A stretch of DNA of 22,777 bases from Rhodobacteraceae bacterium UBA7436 (GTDB lineage Bacteria > Pseudomonadota > Alphaproteobacteria > Rhodobacterales > Rhodobacteraceae), in NCBI GenBank assembly GCA_002478745.1, contig DLQI01000016.1, positions 1-22,777 of the forward strand. The letters run 5' to 3'. The notes beneath the pieces were generated by a model. That model was given only the letters and a program-made list of their open reading frames with translations, did no database searches and had not been told where the DNA came from. The first letter of the stretch is position 1; every line of letters begins with the position of its first letter. A program made the position numbers and the translations under genes. Positions 15,297-22,767 of this stretch are shown in pieces.

Positions 15297-15719
15297 TTGC
15301 CCGGCCGCCAGAACGATCAGCGTGAAAATTTTCTAAAGGCACAATCGCTAGGCGCAAACAGGCCTGATTATGTGTACCTCAGCGGCGAAGTGGGGGTGCA
15401 ATCTCGTTTTGCGCTGCCTTTCGCAGAGCAGGCAGTCCTTGCTGACGCGCTGTTTGAAGGGGGTGGAATTGCCCCAGGAACAGGTGACGTTTCACAAATA
15501 TATGTCCTGCGTGGGCCAACCAAAACCCAAGAGTTCAGAGGCGTCACCGCTTGGCACTTGAACGCACTTAATGCGGTAAATTTTGTGGTTGCTGCAGAAT
15601 TTCAGCTGCGCCCAAAAGACATAATTTTTGTTGCTGAGCAGCCGATCACGCGGTGGGATAGGGCTGTTTCGCAGGCGATACCGAACTTTTATGGGGCTAC
15701 GTCAACAGTCGGAAACTAA
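15297..15719 (+). pseudogene. C-terminal remnant of a Wza-type polysaccharide export protein (SLBB domain)
   Basis: The frame (140 residues) begins with TTG directly after an in-frame TAA, 7 bp past the ftsK stop, and has no ribosome-binding site. From residue 23 it reads as the last third of an outer-membrane polysaccharide export protein: DYVYLSGEVGVQSRFALPFAEQAVLADALFEGGG (an SLBB fold), DVSQIYVLRG, then HLNALNAVNFVVAAEFQLRPKDIIFVAEQPITRWDRAVSQAIP, a typical end for roseobacter members. The lipoprotein signal, the polysaccharide-export domain and at least one SLBB repeat are missing; full-length members have roughly 370 residues. There is no internal stop, so the loss is recent or the piece is under some constraint. 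Without the N-terminal domain and signal it cannot form an export channel. I infer a remnant left by deletion or by insertion of foreign DNA downstream of ftsK. Confidence 0.7.
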
Positions 15720-15812
15720 AGCGTTTGCGCGATTTTTCGCCTTTGATATCGCATAACATGGTTGGATTACTTATATATTGTTTCATAACAAGAATAAGCA
15801 GGACCCGAAAAT

Positions 15813-16388
15813 ATGTCGTACGTTTTTAAATCCATCATCGCAGCCACGTTTATGAGTTTGGCAACAGTCGCGAGCGCCGAAAAACTATCGCTTAGCGAGA
15901 TCTCTGGCTATCTTAACGCGTTGAAGACGGCCTCTGGCGACTTCACACAGATCAATGAGGATGGCACGATTTCGGTTGGTAAGATTTTTATAAAGCGGCC
16001 AGGCCGTATGCGGTTTGAGTACGATGATGCACTAGTTCTGGCCAGCAGCGGGTCTATCAAAATAATCGATAAGAAATCTAACCTGCCACCTGAGTCCTAC
16101 GCTCTAAGACGTACGCCACTTTCGTTGATCTTGGCGCGTAATGTTGATCTGGGTCAGGCGAAAATGGTTGTCGGTCACGACTATGATGGCACGGCAACGA
16201 TTGTACGGGCGCAAGATCCAAAGAATCCTGAGTACGGTAGTATCGAATTGAAGTTCACTAGCAGTCCAGTTGAGCTGCGCCAATGGGTTGTAAACGACTC
16301 CAATGGTGGTCGTTCTACAGTCATTCTAGGCGAGTTAGTCAAAGGTGGGGTGCTGGCGAACCAATTGTTCGAAATCGATCCGCAATAA
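15813..16388 (+). CDS. lolA: Outer-membrane lipoprotein carrier protein LolA
   Basis: LolA is the periplasmic chaperone that takes lipoproteins from the LolCDE complex to the outer membrane. The 191-residue precursor has a signal peptide of 22 residues (hydrophobic SIIAATFMSLATVASA, cleavage before EKLSL). The mature part shows the LolA pattern: SGYLNALKTASGDFTQ, then GKIFIKRPGRMRFEYD (the conserved arginine region), DKKSNLPPESYALRRTPLSLIL and the late strands. AGGA lies about 9 nt before the ATG. A 93-bp AT-rich leader separates it from the truncated export gene and may carry its own promoter (ACTTATATATTG around 15768-15779), though I could not pair it with a convincing -35 box. It is convergent with the SLT lipoprotein gene, with a 4-bp gap. 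Confidence 0.9.
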   Translation: MSYVFKSIIAATFMSLATVASAEKLSLSEISGYLNALKTASGDFTQINEDGTISVGKIFIKRPGRMRFEYDDALVLASSGSIKIIDKKSNLPPESYALRRTPLSLILARNVDLGQAKMVVGHDYDGTATIVRAQDPKNPEYGSIELKFTSSPVELRQWVVNDSNGGRSTVILGELVKGGVLANQLFEIDPQ

Positions 16389-16392
16389 AAGA

Positions 16393-17001
16393 TTAGGCTC
16401 GCCAGTTTCTTCCGCAATTGGCGAGCTGGCTTCTGTAAGTGTTTGCGCGCGATGCAACCTCGCCCGCGATACGAACCAGCCAAGCTTTATTTTTGTATGT
16501 CCCACGAGAAAAGCCAGTGTGCCCATCATGGTAAGCAAAGTACTGGTTGCGGGCATCATTTAGGGACACGCCGTTACGTTTGCGCGTGATATTCATATAC
16601 CAACCCATAAAATCGGCGGCATCTTTGATGTTTGTTCTGCGTGCAGACCGGCTGCCTGTTGCGACTTGATATTCTTTCCAAGTGGCGTCCAAAGCTTGGG
16701 AATATCCAAGTGCACTAGATTGTCGGCCCACTGGGATAACGCCAGCGGAATACCGGAATGGTGGACGTGCGTTGCTTTTGAATTTGCTCTCTTGATAGAT
16801 CACGGCCATGAGGACGTGAACCGGTACGTTCCATTTGCGTTCAGCTGCGCGAAATGCGCGCAAGTACTGAGGCTTTTCTTGGACGATAGAACATGCGTTG
16901 TCCAAATTACGTGGCGCGTTCGAGGAACCACCACCACCGCTGCCACCGCCGCACGAAGCAACCGCTAGAATTAATATCATTGCGCCAATAGATTTTTTCA
17001 T
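16393..17001 (-). CDS. Lipoprotein with lytic transglycosylase-like SLT domain
   Basis: From ATG 17001 the product has 202 residues. It starts with a lipoprotein signal MKKSIGAMILILAVASC with the lipidated cysteine C17, followed by a Gly/Ser-rich flexible stretch. The rest is a goose-lysozyme-like SLT domain: WNVPVHVLMAVIYQESKFKSNARP with the candidate catalytic glutamate E71, then SSALGYSQALDATWKEYQ and a Tyr/His-rich end (YFAYHDGHTGFSRGTY). Members cleave the glycan strands of peptidoglycan to anhydromuropeptides. With no Asp after the cysteine it should be sorted to the outer membrane by the Lol system; the convergent neighbour is lolA, which may be coincidence. The frame runs 11 codons further upstream (to 17034), but the lipoprotein signal fixes the start at 17001; SD is weak (AGG close to the ATG). 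Confidence 0.85.
   Translation of the reverse strand: MKKSIGAMILILAVASCGGGSGGGGSSNAPRNLDNACSIVQEKPQYLRAFRAAERKWNVPVHVLMAVIYQESKFKSNARPPFRYSAGVIPVGRQSSALGYSQALDATWKEYQVATGSRSARRTNIKDAADFMGWYMNITRKRNGVSLNDARNQYFAYHDGHTGFSRGTYKNKAWLVRIAGEVASRANTYRSQLANCGRNWRA
16397..16426 (-). terminator. Probable terminator overlapping the end of the SLT lipoprotein gene
   Basis: A perfect 8-bp inverted repeat (GCTCGCCA 16397-16404, TGGCGAGC 16419-16426, 14-nt loop) lies within the last codons of the SLT gene. On the minus strand it is followed by the stop codon and TCTTTTATT, which is terminator-like. On the plus strand no T-run follows, so it would end lolA transcripts less well. Confidence 0.45.
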
Positions 17002-17069
17002 ATGCCTGCCGTTTTTTATATTCGTTTTGGTCACTCTAGCTGATTTTTCGAATTTGGGAAATCAGGTTT

Positions 17070-17951
17070 CTACAAAAGCACGGCCAAGATTAGCGGCAAA
17101 GCGCCGACCGCCATCAGCGTAGATGTCACGACCAACCCGGCAACCGCATCAGAATCGGCCCCGTATTTCTCAGCTAGCAAATATGAGGTTACTGCGACGG
17201 GTGTTGCGATTTGAATGACCAACACACCAAAGGCGATGTGGCCCAGCGCGAAGTAGTCGGCAACAATCCAAGCAACGGCGGTGCAAATAATCAGCTTGAT
17301 CAGCGACAGAAACGCCGCTTTGCCCAGACCTCGCGGGCTGAGGCGCGCAACGGCAACGCCCAATGTGATCAACATGATTGGTATGGCAATTTGGCCGATC
17401 AAGGACAGTGTGTTGGTCAGGAACAGGGGTGTTTCCCAGCCCTGCCAAAGGAACAATGCACCCAGTAAAGTGGCCCCCACCAAGGGTTCACGCACCACTT
17501 TTCCCAAAGCACCTTCCCCAGAAACCAGCCAGATACCGAAGGTAAAAGACAAGATCGCCATAACAGCGAAAACAACAATTGCGTTGCTTAATCCTGCTTC
17601 GCCAAATGCGAACAGCGCGAGGGGTAGGCCCAAATTTCCGGTATTTCCAAAAATGAGCGGGGCCATGTAAGTGCGCGTGTTCAGGCGGCCAATCTTGCAG
17701 CACAGCCACACCACTAGTGTCACGCCAAGATAGGCCGCGAAGGATGCAAGGGTAAGTGCAGTTAACGCGCTTGGGTCCATTTCTGCCTGCATTAGAGAGA
17801 CAAAAATCAGACAGGGCACTGAAAGGGTCATCGCCAATTGGGTTACAAACTGAATGCGATATTCAAAGCCCAGCTTGACCCAAGTAAAACCAACGGTTGC
17901 CAAAAGGAAAACCGGAGCGACGATCTCGAGGACTGTTAAGATAAGGGCCAC
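17070..17951 (-). CDS. AEC (auxin efflux carrier) family transporter
   Basis: This inner-membrane protein of about 293 residues has roughly ten hydrophobic segments arranged in two halves, as in the AEC/BASS-related family. Typical features are LSVPCLIFVSL in the first half, the GNTGNLGLPLALFAFG motif in the crossover region, and IAIPIMLITLGVAVARL plus IATPVAVTSYLLAEKYGAD in the second half. Bacterial members export or take up small organic acids such as malate, malonate or auxin-like compounds; the substrate here is unknown. I chose GTG 17951 (VALILTVLEIVAP) because TAGGA (17960-17964 on the minus strand) lies 8 nt upstream. A TTG at 18002 gives a longer frame, but its extra residues are basic and unlike the family. 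It is divergent from hspQ across 84 bp. Confidence 0.87.
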   Translation of the reverse strand: MALILTVLEIVAPVFLLATVGFTWVKLGFEYRIQFVTQLAMTLSVPCLIFVSLMQAEMDPSALTALTLASFAAYLGVTLVVWLCCKIGRLNTRTYMAPLIFGNTGNLGLPLALFAFGEAGLSNAIVVFAVMAILSFTFGIWLVSGEGALGKVVREPLVGATLLGALFLWQGWETPLFLTNTLSLIGQIAIPIMLITLGVAVARLSPRGLGKAAFLSLIKLIICTAVAWIVADYFALGHIAFGVLVIQIATPVAVTSYLLAEKYGADSDAVAGLVVTSTLMAVGALPLILAVLL

Positions 17952-18035
17952 AGACTGTTTCCTAAAAAAAGGCTTCAAAAATTGGACAAAGGTCCCTTGC
18001 AACGTCTACTAACGAGCGATAGGGGCTGCAACGTT

Positions 18036-18362
18036 ATGCTAAGAATTCGTGCAAAATATCATTTGGGCCAAGTTGTCCGGCACAAGAAGCATCCCTTTCG
18101 GGGTGTGATATTTGACGTCGATCCTCAATTTGCAAATACGGATGATTGGTACGAGGCGATTCCAGAGGAAAGCCGCCCGATCAAGGAACAGCCATACTAC
18201 CACCTTTTGGCTGAAAACGACCAAAGCTATTACGTGGCTTACGTGTCCGAGCAGAACCTATTGGCTGACTATTCTGGTGAACCGGTGGATCACCCTGATA
18301 TCCCGGATTTGTTTGGCCCGTTCCAAGACGGTTCATACCCTCTGCATTTCCAAATGAACTAA
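18036..18362 (+). CDS. hspQ: Heat shock protein HspQ
   Basis: HspQ is a small protein first described as a binder of hemimethylated oriC DNA (YccV) and later as a Lon protease specificity factor in enterobacteria. The 108 residues match the family well: AKYHLGQVVRHKKHPFRGVIFDVDP, then DWYEAIPEESRPIKEQPYYHLLAEND, and YVAYVSEQNLLADYSGEPVDHPDIPDLFG. ATG 18036 gives the family start and AGGGG lies 10 nt upstream; the frame is open to 17982, but that extension runs into the AEC promoter region. The intergenic DNA contains CTTGCA (17997-18002), which resembles a heat-shock -35 element, without a convincing -10. Confidence 0.93.
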   Translation: MLRIRAKYHLGQVVRHKKHPFRGVIFDVDPQFANTDDWYEAIPEESRPIKEQPYYHLLAENDQSYYVAYVSEQNLLADYSGEPVDHPDIPDLFGPFQDGSYPLHFQMN

Positions 18363-18368
18363 AGTTTT

Positions 18369-18389
18369 CGGCGGGCCAATGGCCCACCG
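18369..18389. terminator. Bidirectional hairpin between hspQ and the GGT gene
   Basis: CGGCGGGCC (18369-18377) pairs with GGCCCACCG (18381-18389), eight of nine positions, around an AAT loop, in the 32-bp gap between two convergent stop codons. TTCGTTT follows on the plus strand and the minus side has only a short mixed run, so it is a moderate terminator candidate for both genes. Confidence 0.5.
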
Positions 18390-18394
18390 TTCGT

Positions 18395-19972
18395 TTAGTA
18401 TCCTAATGCACAGCCATCTTTACGCGCATCACTAGCTCCCTCAAGAACGCCATCTTCGCTGATCAAAATCGCTTGGGCACCGCCGATTGCTGTGTCTGGA
18501 ATGCTGACGTTGTGGCCTAGGTCACTTAGTTCTTGGCGCATAGCATCTGAATAACCGCGTTCGACCTTCATATTACCTGCATCGCTAAAGGCACGTGGCG
18601 CGTCGATTGCGCTTTGTGGGTCCATCCCGAAATCGGTTAGATTACTGGCAAAGCGTGCGTGACCATTGGGTTGATATGCCCCCCCCATTACACCAAACGG
18701 CATGATCGGTTTGCCGTTCTGGCGGACCATTCCGGGAATGATGGTGTGCATCGGACGTTTGCCGCCCTTCAGTTCATTCGCGTGACCCTCTTCAAGCGTA
18801 AAGCCAGCGCCACGATTCTGCATTAGTATACCGAATTTCTCAGAGGCGATGCCCGATCCGAAACCGTGGAAGATGGAATAGATCAATGAAACCGCCATGC
18901 CATCGCGATCCACCACAGTGATGTAAATGGTATCCTTGTGAACGGATTCAGTTAGCGGTGCCGCAGCTTGCATCGCGCGTTTGGGATCAATCAACGTTGC
19001 CAACTTGGATGCCGTATCTGCAGACAGCATATGGTCGACGCGCGTGGTGTGTTCTGGATCGGCCAAGAAGCGATTGCGCGCGTCATAGGCCAGCTTGGAT
19101 GCCTCGGCCTCAATATGGGCGCGCTGTGAACCTAAGGGGTCCATTGATGCAATGTCAAAGTGCGACAAGATATTTAGCATCAACAGCGCCGTGGCACCTT
19201 GGCCGTTTGGTGGATGCTCAACCACTTCGATGTCTTTGTAATTGCCACCGATAGGCGTTGTCTCATCACTCGCAGTATTTGCGAAATCTGCGGCCGTGTG
19301 GACGCCCCCCGCTGCGGTAAGGCTGGACACCATGTCCTCTGCGATTTCGCCTGTGTAAAACGCATCTCGGCCATCTTTGGCGATGCGCCGCAATACCTCT
19401 GCTTGACCAGGTGAGCGGAAGATTTGCCCGACTCTTGGTGCGTTTCCTTCAAACAAGTATTGGTCGCGTGCAGAGCCCTGCAAAGTGCCCGCATCATTGG
19501 CCCAGTCAAATGCGACGCGTGGTGCCACCGGAACCCCGGCATCTGCGTAATGAATGGCAGGTGCCAAAATGCGATCAAGGCCCAGCTTGCCGACATGTTC
19601 AGAAAGATTGCAAAACGCATCGATTGCGGTTGGCACAGTTACGGCATGGGCGCTTTTCAAAGGAACAGTTGCTTGGCCCTCATTGCGCAAGGTTGCGCTG
19701 TCCAATGCAGCTGGTGCGCGGCCTGATCCGTTTATGGCGTGAACTTCATCGCTGCCAGCAGGGGAATATAGGACGAAACAATCACCACCGATCCCAGTCA
19801 TCTGTGGTTCGCAGATGCCCAATAAGACGGCACCTGCGATTGCGGCGTCCATCGCGTTGCCGCCCGCCTTTAGGATATTAATTGCTTCTTGTGCGGCAAG
19901 GGGGTGCGACGTGGCACACATTCCATTGCTTGCAAAAACAGGGGATCGTCCGGGGAGTTGGAAATCACGCAT
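18395..19972 (-). CDS. Gamma-glutamyltransferase family protein (cytoplasmic type)
   Basis: This is an N-terminal nucleophile hydrolase of 525 residues that is expected to self-cleave before a threonine to give large and small subunits. The large-subunit signature GGNAMDAAIAGAVLLGICEPQMTGIGGDCF is present, and the processing site is HKDTIYITVVDRDGMAVSLIYS, with T348 as the likely nucleophile; classical enzymes have TTHxS there. GVMGGAYQPNGH forms the oxyanion region. There is no signal peptide, so it resembles the cytoplasmic YwrD-like group, not periplasmic glutathione-degrading GGT. The substrate may be glutathione or another gamma-glutamyl or acyl compound. ATG 19972 has AAGG 7 nt upstream; the earlier ATG 19993 has no SD. 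Confidence 0.88.
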   Translation of the reverse strand: MRDFQLPGRSPVFASNGMCATSHPLAAQEAINILKAGGNAMDAAIAGAVLLGICEPQMTGIGGDCFVLYSPAGSDEVHAINGSGRAPAALDSATLRNEGQATVPLKSAHAVTVPTAIDAFCNLSEHVGKLGLDRILAPAIHYADAGVPVAPRVAFDWANDAGTLQGSARDQYLFEGNAPRVGQIFRSPGQAEVLRRIAKDGRDAFYTGEIAEDMVSSLTAAGGVHTAADFANTASDETTPIGGNYKDIEVVEHPPNGQGATALLMLNILSHFDIASMDPLGSQRAHIEAEASKLAYDARNRFLADPEHTTRVDHMLSADTASKLATLIDPKRAMQAAAPLTESVHKDTIYITVVDRDGMAVSLIYSIFHGFGSGIASEKFGILMQNRGAGFTLEEGHANELKGGKRPMHTIIPGMVRQNGKPIMPFGVMGGAYQPNGHARFASNLTDFGMDPQSAIDAPRAFSDAGNMKVERGYSDAMRQELSDLGHNVSIPDTAIGGAQAILISEDGVLEGASDARKDGCALGY

Positions 19973-20117
19973 ATCGAAACCTTTGCCAATCATTTGATTA
20001 GCAACTTAGCGACGGTGAGGGGGAAGTCCACCAACAGTAGGAATAGTGGGTAGTGCCTCGACGTTGCGAACTGGGTGGGGGCCGTGAATTCGTGACGCCG
20101 AGGGAAGCTTTATGCAG
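19973..20117. other. Intergenic region, no feature seen
   Basis: This 145-bp stretch between the GGT gene and the end of the kinase gene contains no open frame with family resemblance and no clear hairpin or T-run. It must hold the GGT promoter, but I could not identify one. Confidence 0.4.
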
Positions 20118-20564
20118 CTACAGGTAACTGTATGACCTCGATTCAGGGCGTAATTGTGTTTCACCTGTGGCCCTTTTGGGAAAAGTCGATTTTATCTTTA
20201 TTAGAAACCATCCAAACTCGCCCTCGGGCAAATCCGCAAACTGAACGTTGGTGTTGGGGGCGTTGCCAATTGGTGGTTCGCCATTTGGCATTGGTTCGCC
20301 TGTATCCGTCAACGCAATGTCCAATCCACTTCCCACCAAAGTGCATTGAACCCCAATAGGTCCTGGTTTTTGGGGGTTAGGGTACCCGTGCTCCACGATG
20401 TTATTCAGCACCTCAGCCAATACCATCTTGATACTATCGGGATCCTCAGAGTCTAATTGCAAAGGGGCTAAGCCTTCCAACAGTTTGGCGAGAGCCTTGC
20501 GCGCTGCAAATACGCCGCTGGTCACGCTGAACGTTACGCAAAAGGATACGGGCTGTGAGGACAT
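20118..20564 (-). CDS. RsbW/SpoIIAB-like ATP-binding protein with altered C-terminus
   Basis: This GHKL-fold protein is the kinase/anti-sigma partner expected for the STAS protein upstream. The N-box reads MVLAEVLNNIVEHGYP (E51, N55), the G1 box DTGEPM (D87) and the G2 box LPEGEFGWFLI (112-122). After residue 123 the frame gives IKSTFPKRATGETQLRP and on to a TAG at 20118, which does not look like the family. One base further on, the other frame reads KDKIDFSQKGHR, which does. Adding one A to the short A-run at 20196-20199 would join the two, but would then stop at TGA 20161-20163, before the last strand. So the end looks frameshifted, genuinely or by sequencing error. AGGAG lies 9 nt before the ATG. 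The gap from the STAS gene is 19 bp, so they form an operon. Confidence 0.8.
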   Translation of the reverse strand: MSSQPVSFCVTFSVTSGVFAARKALAKLLEGLAPLQLDSEDPDSIKMVLAEVLNNIVEHGYPNPQKPGPIGVQCTLVGSGLDIALTDTGEPMPNGEPPIGNAPNTNVQFADLPEGEFGWFLIKIKSTFPKRATGETQLRPESRSYSYL

Positions 20565-20583
20565 TATAACACACTCCTAAACA

Positions 20584-20931
20584 TCATGCAGGGCGATTGC
20601 ATAGTGCCTCCAATGCACCTTCCAAAGTCGCGAACAGACTGAAAACGGTATCCATTCGGGTCAGGCGAAACACCTTATCAACAGTTGGCGTTAACCCTGC
20701 CAAAGCCAATGTTCGATCTTGTCCCATATGCTTCATTGAGGCAACAATGGCCCCCAACCCGCTGGAGTCGATAAAGTTAACTGTACTCAAATCGAGGACC
20801 ACAATTTTGGGCCCATCCAAAGTTTCTGCGCGCATCGCATCTTTGAATTCGATTGCAACAGCTGCATCAATTCGGTCTTCATTCACAGACACGATCAGAA
20901 CGGGGTCTACAGTTTTGGTCGATAATTCCAT
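20584..20931 (-). CDS. STAS-domain anti-sigma factor antagonist (RsbV/SpoIIAA-like)
   Basis: This small cytoplasmic switch protein has 115 residues from ATG 20931. The STAS core is clear: VLIVSVNEDRIDAAVAIEFKDAM, IVVLDLSTVNFIDSSGLGAIVASMK with S56 as the expected phosphorylation site, then ALAGLTPTVDKVFRLTRMDTVF. Family members are phosphorylated by the cognate RsbW-type kinase and, when dephosphorylated, bind it and release its target. The kinase gene follows 19 bp downstream. No sigma factor and no PP2C-type phosphatase gene is nearby, so the output is encoded elsewhere or is not a sigma factor. AGGTG lies 7 nt before the start. It is divergent from the thiolase gene. Confidence 0.92.
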   Translation of the reverse strand: MELSTKTVDPVLIVSVNEDRIDAAVAIEFKDAMRAETLDGPKIVVLDLSTVNFIDSSGLGAIVASMKHMGQDRTLALAGLTPTVDKVFRLTRMDTVFSLFATLEGALEALCNRPA

Positions 20932-21026
20932 TATATGCACCTATGATCGTCACCAACGCGGCCACAACTAAGCCTTAAGTCTTACCAACTCGTGTCCATG
21001 GCACATAAAAATTCGGAGCACTTACT

Positions 21027-22199
21027 ATGAAAAATGTCGTTATTGCAGGTGCTGCGCGCACGCCAATGGGTGGGTTTCAAGGTGACTTTGCACCAATGAC
21101 AGCCGCGCAATTGGGTGGTGCTGCTATCAAAGCGGCCCTTGCTGGGGCGCAAACCGATACGGTGGATGAGGTTCTGATGGGCTGTGTTTTGCCAGCGGGG
21201 CAGGGTCAAGCACCTGCGCGCCAAGCTGGATTTGAGGGTGGTTTGGGCGAAGAGGTTCCTGCCGCTACACTGAACAAGATGTGCGGATCTGGTATGAAGG
21301 CTGCGATGATCGCCTATGACCAGATTGCGTTGGGCAACACGGACGTGATGATCGCGGGCGGCATGGAAAGCATGACAAACGCGCCGTACTTGCTAGAGAA
21401 AATGCGCGGCGGTGCGCGACTTGGGCATGGCAGCGTCATCGACCACATGTTCCTTGATGGTCTCGAAGATGCCTATGACAAAGGCCGCCTGATGGGCAGC
21501 TTTGCAGAGGATTGCGCCGAAGCTTTCCAATTTACCCGCGAGATCCAAGATGATTATGCGTTGGCGTCCCTATCGCGCGCGATTGAAGCGCAGGTCAATG
21601 ACGCCTTCGATCAAGAGATAGCACCGGTTGAGATGAAAAGCCGTAAAGGCATGGTGACCATCAGCACAGATGAACAACCTGCCAAAGCGCGCCCGGACAA
21701 AATCCCACAGCTTAAACCTGCGTTTCGTGAGGGTGGCACTGTAACAGCTGCCAATTCATCTTCCATTTCTGATGGGGCTGCCGCATTGGTTCTGGCCGCG
21801 CAAGACGTCGCACAAGCCAAAGGTATGACCATTCGTGCACACATCAAAGGGCACGCCAGCCATGCTCAGGCCCCAGGCCTGTTCACCACGGCCCCAGTAC
21901 CAGCGGCGCAAAAACTGCTTGAGCAAATTGGCTGGTCCAAGGATGACGTGGACCTTTGGGAAGTGAACGAGGCTTTTGCTGTCGTTCCACTTGCCTTCAT
22001 GCACGAGATGGGGATCAGCCATGACATCGTCAACGTAAATGGCGGCGCTTGTGCGCTGGGCCATCCTATTGGTGCATCTGGGGCGCGGATCATCGTGACC
22101 TTGCTAAACGCGCTGGAAAAACGTGGCCTTAAACGTGGTATCGCAGCGATTTGTATTGGTGGTGGCGAGGGTACGGCCATTGCGATTGAGCGCCCTTAA
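21027..22199 (+). CDS. Acetyl-CoA acetyltransferase (thiolase)
   Basis: Thiolases condense two acetyl-CoA to acetoacetyl-CoA or run the reverse cleavage in fatty-acid breakdown. The 390-residue protein has the complete active site: acylated cysteine C86 in LNKMCGSGMKA, H346 in NVNGGACALGHPIGASGAR and C376 in CIGGGEG, with NEAF also present. The length and the GHPIGASGAR/CIGGG ending fit the biosynthetic-type acetoacetyl-CoA thiolases (PhaA/AtoB), but no phaB or other PHB gene is in view, so I do not assign a symbol. GGAG lies 8 nt before the ATG. It is divergent from the STAS operon across about 95 bp, and the MsrC gene starts 24 bp after its stop. Confidence 0.93.
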   Translation: MKNVVIAGAARTPMGGFQGDFAPMTAAQLGGAAIKAALAGAQTDTVDEVLMGCVLPAGQGQAPARQAGFEGGLGEEVPAATLNKMCGSGMKAAMIAYDQIALGNTDVMIAGGMESMTNAPYLLEKMRGGARLGHGSVIDHMFLDGLEDAYDKGRLMGSFAEDCAEAFQFTREIQDDYALASLSRAIEAQVNDAFDQEIAPVEMKSRKGMVTISTDEQPAKARPDKIPQLKPAFREGGTVTAANSSSISDGAAALVLAAQDVAQAKGMTIRAHIKGHASHAQAPGLFTTAPVPAAQKLLEQIGWSKDDVDLWEVNEAFAVVPLAFMHEMGISHDIVNVNGGACALGHPIGASGARIIVTLLNALEKRGLKRGIAAICIGGGEGTAIAIERP

Positions 22200-22223
22200 C
22201 CTGACCTATTTGAAAGCCAAACC

Positions 22224-22688
22224 ATGAACGTAGATTACAAGTCCCTTAGCCAATCCATCGCGTCGTTGGCTGAGGGCGAAACTGACACCGTTGCGTTGAT
22301 GGCGACGGTTGCCTGCGAAGTGCACCAAAGTGACGACCGTTTTGATTGGACGGGGTTCTACCGGGTGACCGAACCCGAGTTGATGAAAATTGGCCCTTAT
22401 CAGGGGGGGCATGGATGTCTGGTGATTCCTTTTTCACGTGGTGTTTGCGGCGCAGCTGCACGCAGCCGTGAAGTGCAGCTTGTGGCAGACGTTGATGCCT
22501 TTCCCGGTCATATCGCGTGTGCCAGTTCAACGCGGTCCGAACTGGTTTTGCCCGTGGTGAATGGAAATGGGTTGTTATTGGGGGTTTTTGACCTTGATAG
22601 CGATCAACCTGATGCATTTACCCAAACAGATGCTGATGCAATGACAGCCATATTGGCGGACACGTTTAGGTTAGCAAACGTACCTTAA
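22224..22688 (+). CDS. msrC: Free methionine-(R)-sulfoxide reductase (GAF domain)
   Basis: This enzyme reduces free methionine-(R)-sulfoxide and so helps repair oxidative damage. The 154-residue protein is a single GAF domain with the full fRMsr signature: FDWTGFYRV, IGPYQGGHGCLVIPFSRGVCGAAARS and FPGHIACASSTRSELVLPV. The three family cysteines are at C65, C75 and C99, with the spacing (10 and 24) of the E. coli enzyme, where the last is catalytic. This separates it from signalling GAF proteins. The SD is poor (GAAAG about 7-11 nt upstream), so it may depend on translation from the thiolase gene 24 bp upstream. Confidence 0.92.
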   Translation: MNVDYKSLSQSIASLAEGETDTVALMATVACEVHQSDDRFDWTGFYRVTEPELMKIGPYQGGHGCLVIPFSRGVCGAAARSREVQLVADVDAFPGHIACASSTRSELVLPVVNGNGLLLGVFDLDSDQPDAFTQTDADAMTAILADTFRLANVP

Positions 22689-22697
22689 ATTGAGGGT

Positions 22698-22767
22698 CCG
22701 TGAAGAAATTACTTGATTTTTCACGCAATTCGGCATCACCGTGAAATTAAGTTGTATAATTTCACGG
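22698..22767. promoter_or_regulatory. Two related palindromes, probable operator pair with promoter
   Basis: The first is CGTGAAGAA (22699-22707) against TTTTTCACG (22717-22725), with one G-T pair. The second is a perfect 10-bp repeat, CCGTGAAATT (22739-22748) against AATTTCACGG (22758-22767). Both have 9-nt centres, share CGTGAA/TTCACG ends, and lie 41 bp apart centre to centre, about four helical turns. TATAAT (22755-22760) is inside the second; no good -35 is seen. An ATG ends the window at 22775. I infer repressor sites for a gene starting at or beyond the right edge; the regulator is unknown. Confidence 0.5.

Noticed and set aside
15729..15740. Terminator after the export-gene remnant (GCGA-TTTT-TCGC)
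   Set aside because: The stem is only 4 bp and the T-run lies in the loop, not after the stem.
17995..18025. Heat-shock (RpoH-type) promoter for hspQ
   Set aside because: CTTGCA is a partial -35 match, but no matching -10 at the right distance could be found before the ribosome-binding site, so it is not listed as a promoter.
20937..21026. Tandem TAAGCCT/TAAGTCT repeats between the STAS operon and the thiolase
   Set aside because: Only two imperfect 7-bp units around 20969-20984, too short to separate from chance.
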